A DNA stretch of 64,000 bases from Sipunculus nudus (Eukaryota; Annelida; Sipuncula; Golfingiida; Sipunculidae), in assembly GCA_026874595.1 (NCBI GenBank), contig CM049317.1, positions 18,433,882 to 18,497,881 of the forward strand, given 5' to 3'. The notes under the pieces are model-generated. The model had not been told where the DNA came from. It saw only the letters and a list, made by a program, of their open reading frames with translations, and did not search any database. Positions within the stretch are counted from its first letter, which is position 1; every line of letters begins with the position of its first letter. The position numbers and the translations under genes were made by a program. Positions 26,277 to 41,578 of this stretch are shown here, piece by piece.

Positions 26277-29200
26277 TTTAAAAATGATAACCCTTATTTA
26301 ACTCTAAAGTACTAGAAATGTTCATTCAAGTTCAGCATTAGAATAATTGTACCCTGCTATGTCACATTGCTGGTGTTCATACATATATTTTCATTAAGAT
26401 AAGATTAATTAAGATTTCTATTTTCAAATCGCACTTAAACCACTAAACCACCAGCTGATGTCAACCCGTATCCTTCCCCGCACAGCGAATTCTTTTAATT
26501 CAATTTGGTTTATATTCTAACCACTATGCCCCAGTAACACAAAATATTCCACTTTTGTTATATAGATATGAAAACCATATTTGAACAAATATAAAATGAA
26601 AACAAATGTAGAATAAAAGCGGAATTAAAGACTAAAATTTTGATTTATTTTTTATGATATTTTGATGCATGGAACGGACCGCAAGGACCGGTCGATCTAC
26701 TGGACCGGAGAGCCTACAGCTGGACCGGACCAGGGCCGGACTGTTTATATAATGGACCGGAATCAGGGGGTGGTCCGGTCCGGTCCGCATCTCTAACCAC
26801 ATGAATAAACTGAAAGTAAATGTATCTGATGTTTCATCTTTTCAGGCCTGGAGGGTGAGATCTACATTGACGAAAACGGGGATCGCCATCCGGACTTTAT
26901 GCTGCGAAACGTACAGAACGGCACCTACGTCGAAGTTATGGACTTCTTAGTTCAGTGAGTACAAATGTCACATGATCGACCAAGCCAATCAACATAAAGT
27001 ATTTTTACATTTGCATTTTCATCATGCTCAGCATTCCTGAACATTTAACCTTCTGCTCTATGCGTATATCGTCACAAAAGTTTCAGTGAACGCCAGTGAT
27101 AAAATACGCTTCCCACTCAACGGTAATACACTGCAGTCGTCCAAGATATATTTTCTTGTAAAGCAAAAAGAAATAAAGGTGTGGTTCTCGGGCATTTTTT
27201 TGTTATCAAAAATCAGTCCGGGCGGGCGATTTTATTTATTCAATTTTTTATTTTTTAACTTTTTCAATATGTTTTGATAAAATTTCACATTATCAGGGAA
27301 AAGCATGAAAATGACAGATTTTCTGCTTTTTTATGCGGGGGGGGGGGGTAAAATTGACGCGCGCAGTGCCTGAGAACCATACTTTTATTAGAATTAGAGC
27401 ATATTAGAGCAAAGAATTGTAATCAGACCAATGAGAATGTCGTATCGCATTGTGCATCCAGCTCCAAATTTTAACATGAGACACCAAATGGCCTGATGAC
27501 ACCAGTACACCCGCTCTCGTTTGTCGGATTCTTGGCCCTGTCCTAGAAAACCTGTTATCAAACCAACCAGAGCGGGTGTCGCATGTTTAAAATTTGGATT
27601 TGGTAAATTTACAAAATGTACAGTAACTTCTGCACGAATGAACCTGGATGTACTGGCAAAATAAGAGAATGCAAACACATTTGGGGAGCATCCAAAGTTA
27701 AGGATCACCTATATTGGGGAGGCATGCATTCCTGAGAATGCATATTTACAGTTTTATTCATTGATCATACTTCCTGATGGTTATGAAGTGAAAAGACGAT
27801 AGAACAAGAGCCCATGGAACCAAGTTAATACCCGCGATGTTAAAATTGTTGAAATGATGATGAATTATCATGAGTAAATAAATATACTGTTAGAAGCATG
27901 GGTCGTCTTTTTGGGTACAATCAGTACTTACTTTATTCCAGGCAAATTTAATCACTGCTAAAATACATCGGTCTGAGAAAGAGGACTTTCAAACCTCTGG
28001 GATATTATTGAATTGTTTTTTAAATTCATGTTGAGCTAAATAAGAGTTATTTATGAAATACCTATTTACTGTTACGAGTCAGGCGTCCTATAAAAGGACA
28101 GATATATTGATCCATCTTTGGTGTTGATGTGGGACGTTTTTGTTCACGTGGCTGTTGATGGTTTGCTTCTAAAAGGATCCACTGCATGGCTTTAGGGTGT
28201 TCCTAAGGTACATTGTGTAACAAAAAAAATAAATCGATGGCTAAATGGATTAAATTATTATCTTACTTTCAACGCAGCGATAAAAGAGAAATGGAAACGC
28301 CATAGGTTAACATCCTTTTATTATATTTTATATGATAAAAGCACTCAAAGAGCGCAGACCTCCGCCAAAGCAGCTCATTGCCCCCATATGGTATTGTCTT
28401 AAAACACCCTATTAGTCGCGTTCGGACTTATTGCATTTCTGACTTGCGCGGATGGCTTGTTGGTTTTCGAAATCGCTGCCACATGGAGATGATTGTTTAA
28501 ATTAAACAATTCCTGGATCCTGATTGTGTTCTGGATCATCACACACAATTTAAATTCTTGTTCCTTGTATCATTGCCGACTTATCATAAAAATTTAATCA
28601 AAATCCGTTAAAAACGTTTCGGGTAATGTTCCTGACAGACATGCAGACAGACAAACGAACAGACAATCAAACCAACGCCGGCAAAACATAAACTCCTTGG
28701 ATGATGTCGAGTACAACCGCGGAACAGGATGGATAAATATAAATGTTTACCTTTCCCTTTTTGTTAGCGTATCGTCAGGTATGTCAAACAAAGAAGCAGT
28801 GTTAGACAGACAGAGTTCAAAGTACGGGTTATAACACGAACGCCACATTATACAATCTAAAATTGAACATAAATATATGATTTTGTACGTATACCGAAAA
28901 CTCAACTTAATTTGTTTCGGCCAGGGAGTTGGAACAATAAATCTATAAGTATTTCTTTTTGAGTCTTTTGGGTACTCAATATGAACCTTACAGATAAACA
29001 GCAAATATCAAATAGATACAATACTTCTTAAAGTAGCAAGCTTTATTTACGGACATTCCTCTGTCGTGGATATACAATACTTTTTAAAGAAGCAACCTTT
29101 ATTTACGGACATTCCTCTGTCATGGATATATCTTTTTTACGGACATTTATTTAGTCTCGCTGTACCCTAGTACTATGGACTGAATGAGGTCCCCAATGCA

Positions 29201-32200
29201 ACTTCCTTGATTTGGAAGTTACATATTTTGCATATATTTATAGCAATAATTATTATGAACCCACATATACTGATTGCATGGATCCTGTACACCAGATTAA
29301 GAAAAGATAACATGTATAAGTGCAAAAATCATTGACATATGGTTATGGCCGAACAATATCGGATCCAGGTCGATGGGTAGGTCATTATTCCTCTTGGATT
29401 GGACTCCAACACCCATTCCAAAATCCTGGATCCGCCCTGCCGTTTACTTCGTCTTTTGCGCATCAGGTTCTGATAAAAGAGCACGTCGTTAGTGTTTCAG
29501 TCTGCGCTAGTTTTACACTGACCATGGTGTTGCCATGGTGACGACATGTCTCAAAGGACGGAAACCATTAAAGAGACGCTTCAATCCCATCTTCTAATCA
29601 CTCTAACTAGTAATACGACTATACCACAAAGCCCAACTGATAATCTGGGGGGGGGGGGGGGTCGAATACTTGCAATGACAGCTAGAATCTATGAGATTTT
29701 CGTAATCTGTTTATCCCCAGTTTATAGCTTGATCCACAGATAGACCGATTGTTACTTTGTAGTTTGTATATACTACTAAGCCAAAACTGGGTCTGGATTC
29801 CAATCCTGCAATGAAATAAGTGTTGTACCTTTATAAAGAAATACTGCATATATACCCCATATTTCCACTTAAACCCATGTCAATATCTAGATATTTTAAT
29901 AAGTGCCGTTAAAGCGATATTCTGATACAGGGTCTGGCGGCTTTAACGCACAGAGGGACCTAGCACATATCACGGCCCGGTAATTTCAAACTAATGCTAT
30001 TTGTAACCAAAAACCTGTGGGGATGAACAAATGCGGTTTATTTTAAGATCGTTGGAGATTGCTTTATAAATTATATGGCTCGGATATATAAAGAATGATC
30101 AAACGAAAATCTAGGTTTTCTATTATGGATAAAGCATTAGTTTATTGGACATAGGTAAATTTGTCAGAGTGATCCCTGCAAAGCTGATGCAAATAGGATA
30201 CCTGAGATGCTATTGAAAAGGGTACATCAAAGCTAGCACGGCTGCTTTGAGAATGAAATGCCGACAGGGCAGACAGATAATTCCAAAATAGTGATCTGAG
30301 AATGAAAGATTGAACTCGATATATGATGTGGTTAAGAGTGTGATTCTCCCTTAACTTCTATAAACGAGCCTAAGGTTATGCCCAAAAATAATTTCAAACT
30401 ACTTTCAAACGTATTATTGTATCATTCTTTCAAAAAACCTGTACTTCTTAAGCAATCTTTAAGTTATTTTTTATTCATACTAGACCCTAATTAGTGTACG
30501 TTATTTTTAACCTGGTACAGTGATCTTTCTGATGGTATATACATGTTTATCTCATTTTCAAATGATTTTGAAACACTTTTAAAATAAATATTTTAAAAGT
30601 TACGCTATTTTATTCACCAAGTAAGAGTAAACAAACTTTATAGGAGACCAATATTATTTTACATGATAATATCTTTGAACAAAGTTTATTTTGTTTTTCT
30701 CTGCTGTGTCTTTTTTTGCAAAAATGATTTTTTGAACGAACCAAAATTTAAAATTTCTGTTTTACATAACACAGATACATGATGATACCTTGATGGACTA
30801 AACATTATTATATTTTGTGCAACAGTTCAAGAAATTAAGGAAATTTTTTTATTCTTTTAATTAATACAAAGTTTCGATCACAATGTCTTTACCATTAAAA
30901 AAGGGGGAGGGGGCATGCGCCCGCTTGCTCAAGTTTTGTTTGCTGTGACCTTACCCATGTAGTCTTCCAGGAACAAATTCCGGAATCCTGGTCTACAGAT
31001 TTAAAAGAGCCTGATCACTTATAAAGCAGTTTGAATTAACACCCAAAATTCCCTTTAAAATAAATGTGTACCTGCCAAAATATTGCCCTGAAACCGTGTG
31101 CATACTCATGTAAACGAGTGTTAAAAACAGTGGACCGGGAGCAATCACAGATGCCAACATAAACACAGCGCGTACACCGCCTGGGCCACAACACTTGTTA
31201 ATCAGGAGATGCCCTGACTGACTCAGTCTAAAAAGTCAAATAGATGTTCCCGTTGACTGAAACATAGCGTGTGGAAGCTCACAATTTCTAACCGGCTTTG
31301 TTATGGTAAACAGACACACGAGCCATAACAAGGTGTTAAACCGCTGTTTATGAGGTACCGAGAATGTGTGCTGGGATGGTTTTGCTTAAAAACTTTTGTA
31401 TAAAGCAAAACTGGACTTATATTGTGAAAGAATAAGCATTATCGCTCCTGATTATGTCCAGTTATCTTATCCCCTGGTTATCATAATGCGATTTCCGATA
31501 GTGTGAACTTAATTTCAGGTTACCCCGGCACTGTTCAGATCACTCCCTCGCTGATTTAACTAAATGATAATTCTGATGCGTATAACCCTTGATATATCAT
31601 CTCAATAAACTACATGACAGATACGAGATTTAAAGATGGAATCAACTAATGAAAAATATAGTTAATTAAAGCAAAAATAAAAATAATATTGTAAATTAAA
31701 TTTATATTGTCTTATACACTTCACCAAATCGCATGACACTTTATATGGAAACACAAGCTTTACAAAGATTCAAACTAATTTGGGAATTCAAGCAGAAAGA
31801 AATCACATGAAATTTAAGTGAACATACGTAAAGAAACAGCTGTTTTGAAGGGTTAATCTGAAATCCTAGGTAATCTGAAATTGATTTAAAGTTACTGGAT
31901 TGCAGATTACCTCCCGATAATCTTAAGTTGAGGTAATCTGAAATCGCTTACTGACCATTTCCTGTCAGATTAAAGAGCCTGATGTACTTAAAGACCAGGA
32001 AGGCTGCAGTCTATGAGGAATCGTCTAACTTACACATAAACACAGCGATTCGCCTACCTTTTCTGTAGATCTGTTTGACTTCTGGCTTTATTTCGCGAGG
32101 TTGAAATTTCGTGATTTCTTCATTTTGAACGTTTCGCGAGGGTTTTTTATTTCTTTGGATTGCACCAGCACATGTAAAATCAAAGTATAGCAGGATCTGT

Positions 32201-35200
32201 ATTGATTAGAAAAAAATCCTACAATACCTAACTTATTTCTGGTTCAGCCATTTAATTAGGACTTGTATCACAGTCGATATGTATCACAGTCTTTGTGTAG
32301 GGCTAAGGCGAGTTTCAAAACTAGGCCCAAATTAGGTTGCTGATGAGGTTGTTTTCAGAGTTCATCTTATTTGATGGAGCATTTTATTCCCGAGGGTTTC
32401 ATATTCGGGATTATTTCACATGCGCAAATATCGCGAAATTTAAACCCTCGCGAATTAAAAGTTAATCACAGAAATCGTGAACTTTAGGAAATTTCTGTTA
32501 AAGAAAGTTCTTATAACTTTTCTGTGACGGACGTATGAGCTGAATCGTCCACAAGCTATTAGAAAACACGGTACACCCACCAATATTTATTAACAGAAAA
32601 AACACGTTATCTAAGGCGGTTGGTTCCATATCCGCGGATTTTGATAGGTCACTAGCTGCAAAATGCAATTTTTTAGATTATGGTTCGCATAATGTGCTAA
32701 AAGATGTCCTTCCTGGATGTGTTTAGAATATTTGGGGGACTCCCACACGTTATAAACACGGCGATACAAACAAAATAAACAGGTTGTGTATTAAAAAAAA
32801 GGTTCAAGGGATTTTCATAAGTTTTTTCCTGAGATGTATCGGATGGGCCCCTTTAAGGGGCTGAGGGGTTCTGGGTTTCATTTTAATCAATAAAAGATCA
32901 TGGGGATACCTTGGTCAAAATATACAAGCAGAAATTTTGAAAGCACTCGTCCTTGATTCCACTAGCTAGGCCTGTTATGTATACCGTTGTCTTACTGTCA
33001 CCCTTTAGCAACTGGAACCATTGTAGGCTCAAGCCTTTTTTTGATCTTATTATTATTAAAATATGCTTCTGTTATAAAGTCTGTATTCTGTCTTTATTGA
33101 ACCGGAATGGTTAAATCCAGGACCTACACAGGGCCTACACAGGTCATACTTGCATGAAAATCACAGACAACAGTATACTCACAGCATGTTCTTTGTTAGT
33201 GTTTTAAATTCTATACTTTTTATCAAATCATCATGGTTATAAATTTATACGCGCTTCTAATCAATTCTACAATTTCAGTGAAATTCAACATCAGCTTAAT
33301 ATATAAAGAAGTCTCCAAAGTTTTGTTTCTGACGTATGGAGATTGAAAGACTGGTCCTCCCAATTTTTCCCATTCCATTGGCTTAAAAAAAACAAGCATA
33401 TTAATATAATATCTACATTGTCATTTTGTAGATTTCGCCAAATAGGCATCGCCTTTCATTAAAAAAATATTTTTGTCTTACCTTATTGTTTACATGTTCA
33501 CAAGGAATTATTGCAAAAAAACATATGGAAACATGTTTATTCACAAAGATGCCATGTTTTCACGGTTGCACGTATCAGAACAGACAGTACAATCACTGTC
33601 TTAAAAATATGTTAATTATATATTATACTAGGATAAGCTATTAGCCGACGAACTCAATATAAATTTAAAATATGTGCACCTTACTTTCATTTATCCAGCA
33701 AACATCTTTTTATAGCAGACCCAACACTACTTTCATATGCTTTCATAGTTTTAGTGTTTATTTATTCACTTTTAAAAGCTGGATTAACTCACTATATTAC
33801 ACATGATTACCGCACAAAATAGCACTTGCTTACCTCACTATATTATACCTGATTACCACCCTGTATAACACTAGAATACGGTACAAAATAGCACCTGATT
33901 ATCTTATTATATTACACTTTATAAACTCATTATATATTACACTGGATCACCGCAATAAATAACACATCACTATATAAATGAATAATAATAAGTAAAACCT
34001 GAAAATCTCACTATATTACACTTGATTATCTCACTTTATTACATTGGATTACCGCACTATATTACACTGGATTACCGCACTATATTTCACTTGATTACCG
34101 CACTATATTACACAAGGTTTCCAGACTATATTACACTGGCTTACCACCCTATATAACACTTTATTACCACCCTATATTAAACTTGATTACCACCCTATAT
34201 TACACTTGATTACCTCACTTTATTACACTGAATCACCGCACTACATCACACAAGATTACCTCCCTCTTAGTCACTAGATTATGACGACATTTTCACTGGA
34301 TTACTTCGCTATTATTTACTAGACTTCCTCACTATATCCCACTGGATACCTCCCCATATCACAATATATTACTTCACTATTATTCACTAGATTACCTCAC
34401 CATATCACAATATATTACCTCACTATATCACACATGATTACCTTACCATATCACAAAATATTACCTCACTATAAGTCAATAGATTACCTCACTGTATCAC
34501 AATATATAACCTCACTAGATTACCTCACCATATCACAATATATTACCTCACTATATCATATGTGATTACCTCACCGTGTCACAATATATTACCTAAGTAT
34601 AATTCACTAGAATACCCCAGGATATCACAATATAATCCCTGACTTTAATTCACTAGGTTACCTCACCATATCACAAATTATTACCATACTATAACACACT
34701 AGATTATTTCAGCATATCACAATATATTACCTCACAATATCACTCTAGATTACCTCACTATGATTAACAAGACTAACTCACCAAAGCGCATTATATAACC
34801 TAACTACAAGTCATTAGATAACCTCACTATATCAAAGTATATATTACCTAACTATAAGTCACCAGATTACTTCACCATATAACAAATTACCTCACTCTAA
34901 TTCACAAGATTAGCTTGCATCATCACACTATATTACCTAAGTATAATTACTAGATTACCTCGCAATATCACACTAGATCACCTCACTTGATACACTTCAA
35001 TGCCTCCCTATATCACAAAAAAATAACCTCTCCAAACGAACCAGATCACCTCACTATATTCGCCAGACTTCCTCAATATATAACACTTGAATACCTCACT
35101 ATAGTACACTGTTATATGTATTTACAGATTAGATCTTTTGAATATTACTTCAAATAAGATCGTCTGGCCTGGCGGCGATACAGGAACTGTTCTCGGGAGG

Positions 35201-35741
35201 CCCGACTGTGGCTGGCATAACGAGTTCTGTCAACCTGTCAGTGAGTACAAAGCTAAATTTTGTTCTATTTTTCAACTTTCTCATACCTTTAATAATTAAT
35301 ACAGTGAAACCCATCTAAGTCGGACACTCTTGAGAGTTTGAGAATTGTTTCGTATTAGTGAGGCGTCCTGTTAAGAGGAGTTTATCACATCGCGTTAATT
35401 CTTCATTGATTGTTATTTGTCTTCTATTTTGATTAATTGTATCCTTAATTAGTTCCCCTACGGAAGGAGGGTGGCCTACGTAAACAATTATCTTAATTAT
35501 ATTTTAAATAGATTAAATATGTATTTTTATTTTTAAAATATCATATATAAAAACAAATTCTTTCGCACTTAAATTCGTCAGCTCAGCCTCGCACAATACT
35601 TTGGGCAGTTTTATTTTACGTATAACAGAATAAAGTGTAGAAGTGTGTATCGGTGGTTCCGACTCATACAAATGTACATTTCAAGCACACCGTTTCTACT
35701 TCTTTGTATACCTCGGAAACCTACTCAGCAGACCCAAATTT

Positions 35742-35801
<60 letters not shown>

Positions 35802-37938
35802 TATCGGAGCCGCATACCATCCCATTATACTGTCCATTCTTCCAATAAGACAAGTACTTAGGACCTCGGCCGAAGTCGGATTTCCACGGGCCGAGGTGAC
35901 TTGCGTGTTTTTTGTTTTTTTTGTGGGGGGGGGTATTTTTTATTTATTTTTTTACATACGGCGCTGCGCTAGACCATCTGCATAATAACGGCAAATTCAA
36001 AAGGATTAATGAAAAAATATGGAAAATGCAAGAGCCTGACGAAGGGATATGTGTGTCTCATCCCCCTAGAATTCTTACCAAAATACAATGAAGCCCCCGG
36101 CTACGGGTGTTCTCTCAAGTTGATGTAATTTGATCATGCCAAGAATACTTCTAGGTCATTTTACTCCCAAATATTACTCTGTATTTCTTATCATGTAATA
36201 CCTCATCTACGCAGGTCACTTTGGATATAAACATAGCACTGGTTAACTAGAAAAATATTCTCAGGAATGTAAAATCTCCGCTATGTGAGTGGTCCTTGTG
36301 GGGATACCTGTTTTTTATTTTATTTATTTATTGGCCCATGTTCAGAGATCCATTGGTGCAAATGTTCCCCAGCGAGTGTTTGAATTCACTCATTCGGCCC
36401 ATAGTCTCATGTTCAATCGTGCTGCACATTTGTGAATATTCCCAGATGCCCCTCCTGGATCCGGGTCTTGACTCACACCCACACCAAAAACTAACCGATA
36501 CTTTATTGTCATTCCCGAAATACCCTGAACATTTCATTAGATTTCATTTACGATTTACCTCATGGTGGATGCTATAACATGATCGATTCCAGGTTGATTA
36601 CTGCGCATGGCAGTTGAATGCCCGAGTCGCAGCTCAGAAACCGTAAAACATCCCTCTCCGGAGCATCTTTATTGATCTTCTTCATCTTTCATCCCATTTC
36701 CTCATCATCGCTGACACCCAGAGAAACATGAGGCGTCAAAGTGCTTTCAATTTTACCATCATTATGGTAAAAATGACCCCAGAGTACCAACTATAATTGT
36801 TAATTGGCGTCTATCAAGTCGGTGTGAGTCTGAACTCTCTGAGGACCCTTGTCGTCCGCCCTCTAGGAACCCATTTTGATTGTGGCACTAATGGTCTTGG
36901 TTACCTGTCTCCGGGGTAGGAAATAGACCGTCTTCCAAATTGATAGTAAGGGCGATTAGGGCCATGATGTACACATTTTAGATCTTTGAGGACATTTTTT
37001 ATTTGCTTATTACGGGTGTTTGTCTCAAAATAGCAATTACTCAATCGAAGAAACTCTTCGACAAGCATGGACATTTGATAACTCACTTTGGATATAACAA
37101 AATTATTCCTTTAGAGATATCTATGAATGTGAATCATATCATGAATTTCGAAGGGACGCGACGCCCGGTCCATGTTTCGTCAATAAAAGTAAGGATATTT
37201 GATTATTTGATAAATTAGAAGCAATAAATATCTATATTTTTCAGTGCCAGACCATTATTCCTACTTTGCAACATAATTTATCTTTTAAAAATAATTTCGG
37301 TATTTCCCTCTGTACAGACCCTATTATGGTAGCCGAGACCCACCAACGAGGGTGCCAAGGTTTCGTGGTTTACATATGTTCTAAACACGAACACTTGTTT
37401 CCTTTGCACTCTCTCCATATGAGTCATAGTCAAAACTAGAAATTTGACCTCAGGGAACGCAGACCTCCGCCAAGGCAGCTCATTTCCCCCATATAACATT
37501 GTCAGAAATGCAGCATTTTTCCTTTAAAAAATCCAGAAGGTGATCCGAATCACCAAAAGAATTTCATCAATTGTTCCTTGTATCAAAATCCGTTATTTTT
37601 TTTCTAGTAATGTCGCCAACGGTTAGACAAACAAACAAACCAACGCCGCCTTAAACATGACCCCGCTGTTTGGCGGAGGTTATAAAGTTGACTGGTTATT
37701 ATGGTCGTGTTACCAGGGTGTCTGACTTATGGTAGATGTGAGTTAAATCCGATATTCACGGTTGTCAGGCCATGCCGGACTTTCAGCCACTGTCTTTAAA
37801 AAAATGGGGAGAATAACGGATAGCCTTGCCTTTTGACATCATCTTTGTCACCCAAACCCACTAGGCAAAATGGGGACGTGAGAAGTCCCGTCAGGCAACT
37901 GAGTTTGACGTGTGGATGAAAATGACATAGGCCTAACA

Positions 37939-37998
<60 letters not shown>

Positions 37999-38563
37999 GT
38001 TTAGGTGGCATATGAGTATAGAACCAGCAAATTTGAACCTATTCCACATCTTAATCCTCAGATTAAGCCTCAAGGAACTAAGGTATATACAATATCTGGA
38101 AGTGTAACCCGATAGAATAAACCATTGCAAATCATGTAAATTGAATTAAACTTTTTGTCAAGTTGTGTTATTTGACATTTTTTACAGAAGCGGAGGTTGT
38201 TGTTCCCGTAACCCTATTCCTTGTACTCTCGGTCATTCTCGTCATCGCTGGCATCCTCTTCCGGTTTTATATGTAAGTATTATATACAATGTACACTTAT
38301 TCTTTTATGAGCTTCCAATAACTTTGACATAATCTATTTCTAATTGCCTGATAGTAATTCAAAATTAATAGTCTTTTACTCTGATGGATCACCAAACCAC
38401 TCTCGATCGAAGATATTCATTACCTTAAGATAATTATGTCCTCGATTTCTCAGTGCCCAAGAAATCTAAATTAAATACAAATAATTGGTAAACTTTATCT
38501 TACACTTAATTAAGTTACTATAAGAGGCGACTTATATTAAGTATACCAACTTTAGAGTGACTG

Positions 38564-38615
<52 letters not shown>

Positions 38616-41500
38616 TTTATATATATATATACATATATATATAATATGATTTTTAAGGTTTAAGAAATCATCTTGGCTCCGTCCTAGGCGTTCATTTGAA
38701 TATAAAAGCACACTCACGAAAATTACTGAATAAACATTATGCTTTCGCCGGAGAAGAAACAAAAATTATTTCTTTTTTTTTTTTTTTTGGTCACGTGACA
38801 GGAAAAAACGGTATGCTATCAGCTTGAAGAGCATGGACTGGAAGGTAGTCTCTGCAGATGTAAAGACGATGACACACGCTAAGAGCCGATCATGGATAGC
38901 CAGCGGCAAGTTCAGCAATGTAAGTGAAGTCCTAACCAGTGATGTCGCACCCGAGTTCGGACAAAAAAAACACATTTTAGAGACTCGACTTTGACTTGGA
39001 CTCGAGGGTCCTTGATTCGGACTCTGACTCGGAATTAACGACCCGAGAAATTAGGCCGAGTCTGTCTCGAGTCCGGTAAATTAGGTCTGTCACATATTAA
39101 TAGACTTTTTGTGCATGTGCCAACCACTACCTGAATAATTACAAAAAGACTACATAAACCATGTTCATCTCTACATCGGGAGCTAAATGTAATCAAACAT
39201 TCAAGTAATATACTTTATGCATATAACTAACGTAAAATACACATGGTAATCTGAAATTTTTATTTAATATTCTTTTAATAAGGAAATTTGTTTTGGGCTC
39301 GGACCCGAACTTAGACTCAGGTTGCAAATGACCCTGACTCTGCTCTAATGGACTCGAAATTGTACTCAAATTCTAGTAGCCTGGCCTCGGACTTGAACTC
39401 GGGCCTCATTTTTGTGGATTCGATTACTAGTTTACTATTACTGGTTCTAACCTTCTCTGATTTCTGTTCTGGCACGCAGTTTTATCAGATGTTTACTGTT
39501 AAGATGAGTACAAGAGAAACGCTTGGGTACAAACAGATCTGATTTAACGGACTGTCAATAGGTCTGTTTGTTTTAACTCTAGAAGACATCTTCTGAACTT
39601 TCCTTACGCTTAAAGGGGCCCCATCCCCTATTTAACCTTTATTAACTTAAGGTAATCCCTTGGAGCTTTCATAAAAAAAGCCAGAAAACGTGGATATTAC
39701 TGCTGACAGGCTGCTTGTTTTGTTTATATTCAAAGTGTTTTTAATGTAGGGGGTCGCGCCAAAATAATACAACAAGGGCATCTGGCAGCAAGTCAGATAA
39801 GCCGGAGCGTTGCAAATAGTGTTTTGCAACAAGTGACCTTTCTACCTCCGCATAGGTGCAACCTACTCTCTTAGGTTACCCGTTTTTCCCGTTTGTCAAC
39901 ATTGCTGTGTTTACAAACATGTTGATAAAAAAGTTTGTATATCCTTTACGAAGGCCTTACAAGAACTTTACACAAGTAAAATAACCTTTAGATCACTAAT
40001 ATACACACAGAGGAAGCCAGAAATCACATGAATTCTTTTTCAAGAGATAGGTGAATGGGCACGTTTAAAACTTGGAGTTGGATACACGATGCGTCATAGG
40101 GCTATCATTGGTCCGATTACATTTTTGCCCCTGTACCAGCCCTGGTGGCGAAACCCCTTAAACACTTGCTATGCAAAGAAGGGGTTAAAGCAACGGAGAT
40201 ACAAAATGCCTTAACAGTAAACTGCTGCGAGAGGAGCGTACATTTTCTATGGAAGATCAATGATTTTGCCCCCGTTTCATTCCACTATGGAAGATCAATG
40301 ATTTTGCCCCCGTTTCATTCCATTTAAAAGTCCTCGAGCATTTCCTAGGTTAGAAAAATATAAGATTACATACTCGATTTAACTCCTTTATAATTTTTAT
40401 AGTGCAAATTTTGGAGTGTTTATATAGATATTTACTATTCCTTTTCAGTACACTTGAATTTATGTGAATTAGTGTCGTGGTGATTAAGAGGTTATTTGCT
40501 CCTCCGCAATCGATTAAATTTGTTGTCATTGATCACAACTTAACCGGTTACTATGAAACTATTTGATTATATAAGACAAGAAAGGCAGGAAATACAGATA
40601 GGAGTCAACTTTTGAAGTAGACATGTTTATAACCGGGCTGTAACCTTGCCCCTCTTAGCGCGCAGGGGCGCATCCAGGATTTAGGAAAAGGGAGGTCCAA
40701 CCCAAGTGGACTAATGCAGGCTTAAAAAGGTCCCTAGGTCTGGAAAGGGAGTGGGTCTAGGCCGAAAAATTTTGTCTGAAGCCCTTAAAAAAGTTGTTTC
40801 TGATGAAAAAAGGGGGGTCCGGACACACCCCCTTGGATCCGCTTCTGGTCCGGCTCAGGATAAAAGTTTTGCTATAAGTGTACGTTTTAAAATCACCTGT
40901 TTAATCCATAAGCCATAAACGGGAGATTCATGTATCTTGACGAGTATTACAATAATACCATAATCAAAATATAACAGCAGAATAACCAAGTCTTTACATC
41001 GTAACCTATGCGATTGCTGACGTCATCTGCGCGTGCATGGGTGGCAGCCCTGGCATCAGGAAACAAAAAGGTGTGCCTGGGGTGTAAAAATATTGAGTGC
41101 CCTTTCGATGTTAAACGTAAAAGCAGTGGTCATAGAATTTTAAGGTATATGAGATGATCAATTAAAAATCGATCAATGGTTGCTCTTTGAGGAGCTTCTC
41201 TCATTGCTTTCTCGCATGGAGCCGTGATAAACTCGGCTTACTGTGTCGTGACATTAGTCATGCCGAAAGTGCACTGCTGTGGCCTAACACAACGCATAGT
41301 TAGCAGTCTTAACATAAGACTATGTTTTTTGTAAAAAAAAAATATAACTTAGTAATGCACAAACTGCAGCGCAGATCCCATCTCAGTGATAACTGACGTC
41401 ATTTCCTGTGCCTTGCACCACTTAAGTTTCTGCCCATACATAATCCGCGGAAGACATGGAGTAATACCATTGTTATGAGTTATACTGGTATCTTTCACAT

Positions 41501-41578
<78 letters not shown>

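Larger units (their letters stand above)
23516..26845 (+). other. Introns 5 and 6 around exon 6
   Basis: AT-rich non-coding DNA. Intron 5 (23516-24539) shows nothing beyond short CA and TA runs near 24040-24100. Intron 6 (24676-26845) contains a long hairpin (25149-25294), an AT microsatellite and a GGACCGG-rich hAT-like fragment. Exon 6 (24540-24675) is listed separately. Confidence 0.8.
26955..35127 (+). other. Intron 7 (8.2 kb)
   Basis: No coding sequence recognised. Contains a GGTTCTC-type MITE (27171-27390), a dispersed module (27410-27600, minus), R6 (28352-28700), a small hAT-like remnant (29355-29440), a G15 run (29647-29661), R4 copy 2 (31018-31460), inverted GTAATCTGAAATC motifs (31500-31970) and a minisatellite (33778-35110). 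Confidence 0.85.
35241..38187 (+). other. Intron 8 (2.9 kb)
   Basis: No coding sequence. Contains a single mariner-like end (CAGTGAAACCCATCTAAGTC at 35304), TA/T microsatellite, R3 copy 2, R6 copy 2 and a long AT microsatellite. Confidence 0.85.

Noticed and set aside
33778-35110. CRISPR array or centromeric satellite
   Set aside because: Direct ~23-bp units have no unique spacers, and the array is only 1.3 kb within an intron of a eukaryotic gene.
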